Source: CAYFFZ01 sp049976505 (GTDB lineage: Archaea > Thermoproteota > Nitrososphaeria > Conexivisphaerales > UBA164). Taken from it: 18,913 nucleotides of DNA. This document shows, piece by piece, positions 13,770 through 18,913 of the stretch. Position 1 is the first letter of the stretch, and each line of letters opens with the position of its first letter. Both the position numbers and the translations under genes were made by a program. Location: assembly GCA_049976505.1 (NCBI GenBank), contig JBMFIC010000017.1:1-18913 (forward strand), read 5' to 3'. The notes under the pieces are model-generated. The model was not told where the DNA came from. It ran no database searches and saw only the letters and a program-made list of their open reading frames with translations.

Positions 13770-14916
13770 TTACGCTCGACCCTTTTTTCTGCTGTTCTTC
13801 AAAGAACCTTTTCCTGATCTCCTCAGCCTTTTCGTAGAAGGACTTTATCAGCTCATCGTTCTTCTTACCGCTATAGTAGTCCATTCTTACAGCTATTGCA
13901 AGCTTTGACGCTAGCGCCCTTGCCAGCTTGCCCCTTAGCTTCTTAGGAGCATCATGAATCAGCTTGTGCTGAAATATGATCCCATGCTTGGGCGGTTTGG
14001 ACTTGGTCCTAAGCGCCCTGAACAGGGCCTTTTCTGCACCCAGCACCTGTATAGTGCTAGCAGGCATTTTGGCCAGCTTTTCGAGAGAACCGGCCTTGCT
14101 GAGAAGCCTGGCCCCAATGGTTGCACCAACCAGTGCAGTCATGTTCGGCGCTATGCTCTTCATGATCCTCTCAAGCTCTTTCGTCATTTCCCTTCTTAGC
14201 TTAATCAGATTCAGTGTTATGCTTGCAAGCTCATCTATGAGCTTGGACATGTTCTCCTCGAAGGCCGCACCCTTTGATGATTCTGCTAAGGACTCTATCA
14301 GCTCGGCCTTTTTCTTTGGAAAGTTCATCTCCTCCAGCTTCTCCGACCTTATCTGCTCCCTGTTTGGAAAATTATGAACGAAATTGACGTAGGTCTCGGG
14401 ATCGTTCACCACGTTGTATAGCTCAGGAAAGTGGAGGCCGTACCACTCCCTGAGCCTCATATAAAACAGATTTATCGTCCTGTCGAGCTCATCAATCGCC
14501 TGTACAATCTGTATAGCATGCAGGTCAAGCCTTGACGCCTGCTCCTTAAGCTTCTTCTCGGAGAGATATATGGTATAATTACGAATGACCTCAAGGGCCT
14601 CCTGCTGATCCTTAACGAGACCTCCGTTGATCATCAGCTCAACCTTGTTTGAGAGAAGAGAACTTATGGCAGCCGGATCGACCCTCACCTTTAGACCGGG
14701 CGCTCTGCTCTTTAAAAGATCAGCTATCGCCTCATTTGGAACTACCATTTCAGAGGGATTGCCCTCTGCAATCTTCTTCATAACTTCCTCAGGCAGTTCA
14801 CCGTTCAAAGAGCTCTCATATTCGGCGAAATCCTTAAACCTGTAAGAGTAAACTGGCTTATTTGTTTCATCAAGAACTAAGACGCCAGCCTCTGTAATAA
14901 GTAAAATCTTTTTCAC
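13747..14916 (-). CDS. nop5: Nop5 (Nop56/58), box C/D RNP scaffold protein
   Basis: Bridges fibrillarin to the L7Ae-bound guide RNA. In the 389 residues an N-terminal fibrillarin-binding domain covers about 1-115, followed by the coiled-coil/NOSIC part (about 120-250: RLDLHAIQIVQAIDELDRTI, FYMRLREWYGLHFPEL). The RNA-binding Nop domain (about 254-347) carries APNMTALVGATIGARLL and the hallmark GAEKALFRAL (293-302). A Lys/Arg-rich tail ends the protein. The start is GTG at 14916, just 25-26 bp from a TATA box shared with the divergent gene, so a leaderless message with GTG start is predicted. It forms a two-gene operon with fibrillarin, the usual archaeal arrangement. Confidence 0.96.
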   Translation of the reverse strand: MKKILLITEAGVLVLDETNKPVYSYRFKDFAEYESSLNGELPEEVMKKIAEGNPSEMVVPNEAIADLLKSRAPGLKVRVDPAAISSLLSNKVELMINGGLVKDQQEALEVIRNYTIYLSEKKLKEQASRLDLHAIQIVQAIDELDRTINLFYMRLREWYGLHFPELYNVVNDPETYVNFVHNFPNREQIRSEKLEEMNFPKKKAELIESLAESSKGAAFEENMSKLIDELASITLNLIKLRREMTKELERIMKSIAPNMTALVGATIGARLLSKAGSLEKLAKMPASTIQVLGAEKALFRALRTKSKPPKHGIIFQHKLIHDAPKKLRGKLARALASKLAIAVRMDYYSGKKNDELIKSFYEKAEEIRKRFFEEQQKKGSSVSAKPRKV

Positions 14917-14937
14917 GGGCTATTTATTTAAAACGTT

Positions 14938-14947
14938 AATATTTAAG
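14938..14947. promoter_or_regulatory. single TATA element shared by two divergent genes
   Basis: AATATTTAAG (plus) / CTTAAATATT (minus) lies about 25 bp from both the nop5 GTG (14916) and the aldolase-like ATG (14967), in a gap of only 50 bp. One nearly symmetric element could drive leaderless transcripts in both directions. Confidence 0.5.
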
Positions 14948-14966
14948 AGTTTTTAAAATTAAGCTC

Positions 14967-15827
14967 ATGAACTGGGGTGCCATATCTGAGATCTACGTTC
15001 CTTATAAGAATGGAAAAGCGGAATTCAGCCTCGTTAGGGACATGGTTGGATTCCTGAACGAGAAAGGAGTTCGAGGATACTTTGTTAACGGAGTAGGCGC
15101 AGAAGCATTGCCGCTCTCAAAGGAGGAAAAGATGAAGATGCTTGAAAGTGTTGCTGGTGAAGCAAAGGGAAAGATACTGATTCAGAACATAACTGAATAC
15201 AGCCTCGACAGGATGCTAGAGCTGGCTCGCCATGCGAGGAACGCCGGAGCCACGCATGCGCTGATAAGTCAGCTTCCTGTTTACTCCCTGCGCGATCCGA
15301 TGAGGCTTTACCTCGAGGTCTCAGAGAAATCAGAGCTGCCGGTGATCCTTTATAATGAAAAGCTGTTAGGAAGCGTGTTTTCTCCCACCCAGGTGGCCGC
15401 TATACTTAACATGAAAGGGTTCGTTGGCTACAAGGACAGCACCAGGGACGTTTCACATCTGCAGGAGGTTGTTGCTCTTAAGCCCATAGAGAAGGACATT
15501 ATAGCTGGAAGCGATTCCATGATCTACGTCACATACCTTCTTGGCGGAGCAGGTATAGTATCGCTCGTAATCAATCCATTTCCAGAGCTTATAGTGCGAA
15601 TAGTGAAGGAGCTCGAGGACAAAAACTACCAGAAGGCCTTGGAGCTTCAGATGAAAATAAATGAAGTCCGCGAAGTGCTGAAATCGTACGGTTTCAGTGG
15701 AGGTTACAGGGAGGCATGCAGACTCAGGGGAGTTGACTGCGGTGATCCATTTCTAATCACCGAGAAGCTTAACAAAGCGCAGGTTGAGGAGCTTTCACAG
15801 AAGCTCAAGCTTCTTAACCTGATCTAG
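14967..15827 (+). CDS. DHDPS/KDG-aldolase family protein
   Basis: A (beta/alpha)8 Schiff-base lyase of 286 residues in the DapA/NanA/KDG-aldolase family. The Schiff-base lysine is Lys156 in FVGYKDSTRD and the catalytic tyrosine is Tyr129 in VILYNEK, both at the usual positions. The pyruvate carboxylate-binding loop, usually GTTGE, reads GVGAE (42-46): the two threonines are missing, so pyruvate binding may differ and classical dihydrodipicolinate synthase is less likely. 2-keto-3-deoxygluconate aldolase or an aldolase of unknown substrate fits better. The stop TAG shares its final G with the GTG start of the next gene, so this opens a three-gene operon with a luciferase-like oxidoreductase and AMP phosphorylase. 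Confidence 0.85.
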   Translation: MNWGAISEIYVPYKNGKAEFSLVRDMVGFLNEKGVRGYFVNGVGAEALPLSKEEKMKMLESVAGEAKGKILIQNITEYSLDRMLELARHARNAGATHALISQLPVYSLRDPMRLYLEVSEKSELPVILYNEKLLGSVFSPTQVAAILNMKGFVGYKDSTRDVSHLQEVVALKPIEKDIIAGSDSMIYVTYLLGGAGIVSLVINPFPELIVRIVKELEDKNYQKALELQMKINEVREVLKSYGFSGGYREACRLRGVDCGDPFLITEKLNKAQVEELSQKLKLLNLI

Positions 15828-16861
15828 TGGTGAAAGCCTTGAACAAAAGACTTGGATTTCAAGTTGACTCCTACGATTCTCTTTCCTACACTGAGTACGT
15901 TGAAGCTGCAAAAAAGGCCGAAAGCGTAGGGTTTGACTACTTCTGGAAGGGGGAGGTTAACGCAAGAGACTCGGTTAGCGTTCTCTCCGTTGTGGCTTTT
16001 GCAACCAGCAAAATCAAGATAGGCTCGTCGGCTATGAGCATAGTTACCAGATCGCCGGTGATGACAGCCATGACTGCTCTTTCATTAAACGAGCTCTCCA
16101 ATGGAAGATTTGTTCTTGGGCTTGGGGTCAGCAACAGAAACATAGCCGCGTGGCACGGTTTCTCCTTTGAAAGGCCTTATGTTATGATGAAGGAGTACTT
16201 GACGATAATCAAAAGTATCTTCAATGGCGAAAGAACGGGCTTTAGGGGTAGGTTTTACTCATCATCAAACTTCAAGAGCGTTCTGAAGCCTGCCAGAGTT
16301 CCCATTTACCTCGCAACGCTTAGCCCTGCCATTGCTAGGCTTGCCGGCAGGATGGCTGAGGGCATCATAGTAAACCTAGCTGACAGAAATAGGCTGGAAA
16401 AGCTCAGGAATGAAGCCATGAACACCCTTCCAAATAACAAGGAGTTTGAAGTGCTGAGAGAGGTTCGAGTTTCAGCAGGCGACGACGTACAGGCAGCAAA
16501 AAGAGCCATTAGGAGAACTCTTGCGTTCTACGCGCTTGCAGACTACTACCGAGAAATGTTCCAAGAAATGGGACTTAAGGATCTCGTTGAAAAGTTGCAG
16601 GATGCCTTTAAAGCCGGAGGCTTCTCTGCCACTGAAAGGGCGATAGCGGATGAGGACATTTTGAAGATAGAGGGGCTCGTTTTCGGAAGCAGAGAGGAGG
16701 TATGGAAAAGGATATTAGAGCTCTATGAAAGCACCAGTTATGGGATTAACATAGTTTACATACCCTCAACAGCCCAGCCTGTTGCCGAAGTCATCAAGTT
16801 TCTTGATGCTGGAAGCGCCTTCCTGAAAAGGATCAGCGATGAAAAGTTTATTAATAAATAA
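15827..16861 (+). CDS. LLM-class (luciferase-like) flavin/F420-dependent oxidoreductase
   Basis: A bacterial-luciferase-like TIM-barrel protein of 344 residues. GFDYFWKGEVNARDSVSVLS (35-54), KIKIGSSAMSIVTRSPVMTA and ELSNGRFVLGLGVSNR follow the pattern of methylenetetrahydromethanopterin reductase (Mer) and related F420-dependent enzymes, which pass hydride between F420 or FMN and a substrate. The IYLATLSPAIARLAGRMAEG stretch is the typical central block. Mer itself cannot be claimed: the neighbours are not methanogenesis genes, and F420-dependent alcohol or sugar-phosphate dehydrogenases look similar. GTG at 15827 overlaps the upstream stop by one base, and a second GTG follows at 15830. Its stop TAA overlaps the next ATG by one base. 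Confidence 0.85.
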   Translation: MVKALNKRLGFQVDSYDSLSYTEYVEAAKKAESVGFDYFWKGEVNARDSVSVLSVVAFATSKIKIGSSAMSIVTRSPVMTAMTALSLNELSNGRFVLGLGVSNRNIAAWHGFSFERPYVMMKEYLTIIKSIFNGERTGFRGRFYSSSNFKSVLKPARVPIYLATLSPAIARLAGRMAEGIIVNLADRNRLEKLRNEAMNTLPNNKEFEVLREVRVSAGDDVQAAKRAIRRTLAFYALADYYREMFQEMGLKDLVEKLQDAFKAGGFSATERAIADEDILKIEGLVFGSREEVWKRILELYESTSYGINIVYIPSTAQPVAEVIKFLDAGSAFLKRISDEKFINK

Positions 16862-18390
16862 TGAAATATTTTAAATTCTCCATGCAGCTCAGGCCGGTTA
16901 TCATAGACATCACTTCCGATACCGATTTTATAATTTTAAACGAAATGGATGCCAAGGAGCTCGACGTCAGAAGCGGCGAGCGTGCGGAGATCCGCACAGA
17001 ACGGACTACCTATGAGGCAGAGGTGAGGACAACTGGCAGCCTTGTTGGTATAGGAACTGTGGGACTGCCTCGCGTTTTGGCCAAAAAGCTCAGAATAAAT
17101 GAGAAAACAGGAGTGGAGATACTCAAGCACAGGGAGAGCCTTGCGCCACTTTACATCAGGGAAAAGCTGCTGGGGAGGAGGCTAACCCAGGAAATGATAG
17201 AAGCCATTCTGGATGGAATTTCAAGGAATAGAATTTCTGAGCTTGACGTTCTGACGCTGGTAATGTCTTCTTACTATAATGGCCTTGATGACGATGAAAT
17301 AGCAAACATCACAAGATCCATGGTTAACTATGGAAACACGCTCGATTTCGGAGGGCGCGTGGTTGATAAACATTCAGTAGGTGGGGTTCCTGGCAATAAG
17401 GTTTCACTGTTGATCGTCCCCATCATTTCAAACACGGAGCTTTTGATACCTAAGACAAGCAGCCGCGCAATTACGAGCCCATCGGGAACCGCAGACACCA
17501 TGTCAGTGCTTGCTAACGTTGAGCTAGAGCCTGATGAGATTATAAGGGTTGTAAAAAAGACCCACGGATGCATAGTATGGAATGATAGCCTTGGGGTTGC
17601 GCCTGCTGATAACTTGATAATTAAAGTTGAAAGACCACTGAGAATTGATCCAGAGGGCCTGATGATAGCTAGTATACTTTCTAAGAAGCTTGCGCTCGGC
17701 GTAAAGCAGATGGTCCTTGATATACCCTTTGGAAGAGGAACTAAGGTCATAGATGAAAAAGTTGGCAAGGAGCTTGCTGAGAGATTTGAGAGAATTGGCT
17801 CACTTCTGAATATACAGGTGGTTTCTGCGTTAACTTATGGCAGTCAGCCAGTAGGCCATGCGGTTGGCCCCGCGCTTGAAGCTAAGGAAGCTCTTGAGGC
17901 TCTTATAACCCCTTCAAAGGCCGCTACGAGCCTGATAAACAAGTCAGCTGCGCTGGCCGGTCTTCTGCTCGAAAGCTCTGGGTTGGTGAACAAGCATGCG
18001 GGTTATGATGCTGCCATGAGATACATAACGAATGGCAAGGCTTATTCAAAGTTAAGGGAAATCATTGGCGAGCAGGGAGGAAACCCCAACGTTAGGCCGG
18101 ATGATCTTCCAATTGGCGGTTACACCTACGATGTAACCTCAAACGTGGATGGCTATGTTACTGATGTGGACAACACGCTCATAAACCAGATAGCAATAAC
18201 TCTTGGTGCCCCATATGACAAGGGGGCTGGCCTTCTTTTATTTAAAAAGGAGAACTCGAAAGTTAGGAAAGGCGAAAAAGTAATGAGGCTTTACGCTGAA
18301 AGCGAAAACAAGCTTGATGATGCTCTCAGGCTTCTGGAAAAAATGTCACCAATAAACGTTTCTGGAATGCTTCTGGAGAGCTTTCCCTAA
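16861..18390 (+). CDS. deoA: AMP phosphorylase
   Basis: Phosphorolyses AMP (also CMP and UMP in studied archaea) to the free base and ribose-1,5-bisphosphate, the first step of the archaeal pentose-bisphosphate route that leads through R15P isomerase to form III RuBisCO. Length of 509 residues matches the archaeal enzyme (about 503) and exceeds thymidine phosphorylase (about 440) by an N-terminal domain of about 85 residues. Motifs: DKHSVGGVPGNKVSLL (169-184), phosphate-binding SSRAITSPSGTADTM (200-214), then LADNLIIKVE-like base-site and GYDAAMRYITNGKA regions. ATG at 16861 overlaps the preceding stop by one base (TAATG). One base separates its stop from that of the convergent deaminase gene. 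R15P isomerase and RuBisCO are not in the window. Confidence 0.95.
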   Translation: MKYFKFSMQLRPVIIDITSDTDFIILNEMDAKELDVRSGERAEIRTERTTYEAEVRTTGSLVGIGTVGLPRVLAKKLRINEKTGVEILKHRESLAPLYIREKLLGRRLTQEMIEAILDGISRNRISELDVLTLVMSSYYNGLDDDEIANITRSMVNYGNTLDFGGRVVDKHSVGGVPGNKVSLLIVPIISNTELLIPKTSSRAITSPSGTADTMSVLANVELEPDEIIRVVKKTHGCIVWNDSLGVAPADNLIIKVERPLRIDPEGLMIASILSKKLALGVKQMVLDIPFGRGTKVIDEKVGKELAERFERIGSLLNIQVVSALTYGSQPVGHAVGPALEAKEALEALITPSKAATSLINKSAALAGLLLESSGLVNKHAGYDAAMRYITNGKAYSKLREIIGEQGGNPNVRPDDLPIGGYTYDVTSNVDGYVTDVDNTLINQIAITLGAPYDKGAGLLLFKKENSKVRKGEKVMRLYAESENKLDDALRLLEKMSPINVSGMLLESFP

Positions 18391-18391
18391 A

Positions 18392-18913
18392 TTACAGTAT
18401 TGATGACTGTACTGCGCTGTCTATTTCGTTTAGCAGGTCTATCTTTCTGTCATAGGGCACGAATGACGCAATAATTGAATTCTTGGCAAGCACCGCTATG
18501 TCTTCATAAGTAAGGCCTATTGCTTTTGCTGTTTCATAGAAGTTCTCGTTTATATAACCGCCGAAATAGGCCGGATCGTCCGAGTTTATTGTAGGAACCA
18601 TGCCAAGCCTTAACATGATTTTAACGGGGAACCTATTGAGCGGCGTTATATGGTTCAGCTTGAGAGCCGAGAGCGGACATGTGGTAAGGGGTATCTTATC
18701 CTGAATCACCTTGTTGGTCAAAATAGGATCATCGAGGATATGGTACCCATGGTCTATCCTGGCAACCTTTAGCAGCCTTATTGCCTCCCACACGTACTCA
18801 GCTGAGGCCTCCTCGCCTGCGTGTGCTACCGCTATAAAGCCCTCCTCCCTTGCCCTTCTGAATACCCTCTCGAACCTTGATGGAGGGTTGCCAAGCTCCT
18901 TGGAGTCAAGGCC
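18392..18913 (-). CDS. adenine deaminase-like (ADA/Aah1 family) amidohydrolase, C-terminal part
   Basis: The frame is open to the window edge, so about 174 C-terminal residues are seen and the N-terminal half lies outside. Family motifs are VAHAGEE (metal/catalytic His and Glu), ARIDHGYH (the usual RIGHG His), TTCPLSALKLN and TINSDDPAYFGGYINENF (the paired Asp residues). The CPLS and SDDPAYFGGY forms resemble the adenine deaminase (Aah1-like) branch more than adenosine deaminases, which usually read TDDP followed by a different segment. The product would convert adenine to hypoxanthine and ammonia; adenosine as substrate is not excluded. It is convergent with AMP phosphorylase, which releases adenine. 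A GTG near 18793 is internal to this frame and is not the start. Confidence 0.85.
   Translation of the reverse strand, partial: GLDSKELGNPPSRFERVFRRAREEGFIAVAHAGEEASAEYVWEAIRLLKVARIDHGYHILDDPILTNKVIQDKIPLTTCPLSALKLNHITPLNRFPVKIMLRLGMVPTINSDDPAYFGGYINENFYETAKAIGLTYEDIAVLAKNSIIASFVPYDRKIDLLNEIDSAVQSSIL

Noticed and set aside
13976..14377. 133-residue hydrophobic frame antisense to nop5
   Set aside because: It arises from the complement of Nop5 coiled-coil codons; Nop5 motifs are unambiguous on the other strand.
1..18913. CRISPR array, defence island or prophage
   Set aside because: No regularly spaced direct repeats, cas-like genes, integrase or phage structural genes were seen; most genes are housekeeping.

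Overview
The window comes from an archaeon. Direct signs are an archaeal SRP (7S) RNA, archaeal-type leucyl- and alanyl-tRNA synthetases, a Ygr210-type YchF GTPase, deoxyhypusine synthase, the Nop5/fibrillarin box C/D RNP pair and an archaeal AMP phosphorylase. Most promoters are TATA boxes centred about 25 bp before the start codon, so many mRNAs should be leaderless, and GTG/TTG starts occur. The SRP RNA is far richer in G+C than the flanking genes, which is typical of thermophiles. I infer a thermophilic archaeon; the phylum cannot be fixed from this sequence.

Layout. 1-450: the left part of an IS200/IS605-family element with a tnpA broken by an in-frame stop, ending in a subterminal hairpin next to the leuS stop. 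449-6237 (minus): leuS, the SRP RNA gene and alaS, the RNA gene being wedged between the two synthetase genes. 6238-6539: a 302-base gap with no recognisable gene but with one inverted repeat. 6540-10559 (minus): ychF, a methyltransferase overlapping an FAD oxidoreductase of the glycerol-3-phosphate dehydrogenase type (with a perfect 15-bp palindrome at its promoter), and deoxyhypusine synthase. 10679-12025 (plus): a stand-alone TRAM protein and a PP-loop ATPase resembling tRNA thiolation enzymes. 12086-14916 (minus): an ECF transporter S component, a small winged-helix regulator, fibrillarin and Nop5. 14967-18390 (plus): a tight cluster of DHDPS/KDG-aldolase-like protein, luciferase-like oxidoreductase and AMP phosphorylase, joined by one-base overlaps. 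18392-18913 (minus): the C-terminal part of an adenine deaminase-like enzyme, convergent with AMP phosphorylase.

How the genes fit together. Much of the window serves translation and RNA handling: two synthetases, SRP RNA, the hypusination enzyme for aIF5A, YchF, TRAM, a probable tRNA thiolase and the rRNA/tRNA 2'-O-methylation core. The right end is nucleotide salvage: AMP phosphorylase releases adenine and ribose-1,5-bisphosphate, and the neighbouring deaminase could turn adenine into hypoxanthine. I see no CRISPR array, defence system, prophage or clearly novel multi-gene system. The best leads are the palindromic operator, the orphan ECF S component with its regulator, the AMP phosphorylase/adenine deaminase pairing with two co-transcribed enzymes of unknown substrate, and the unexplained gap at 6238-6539.
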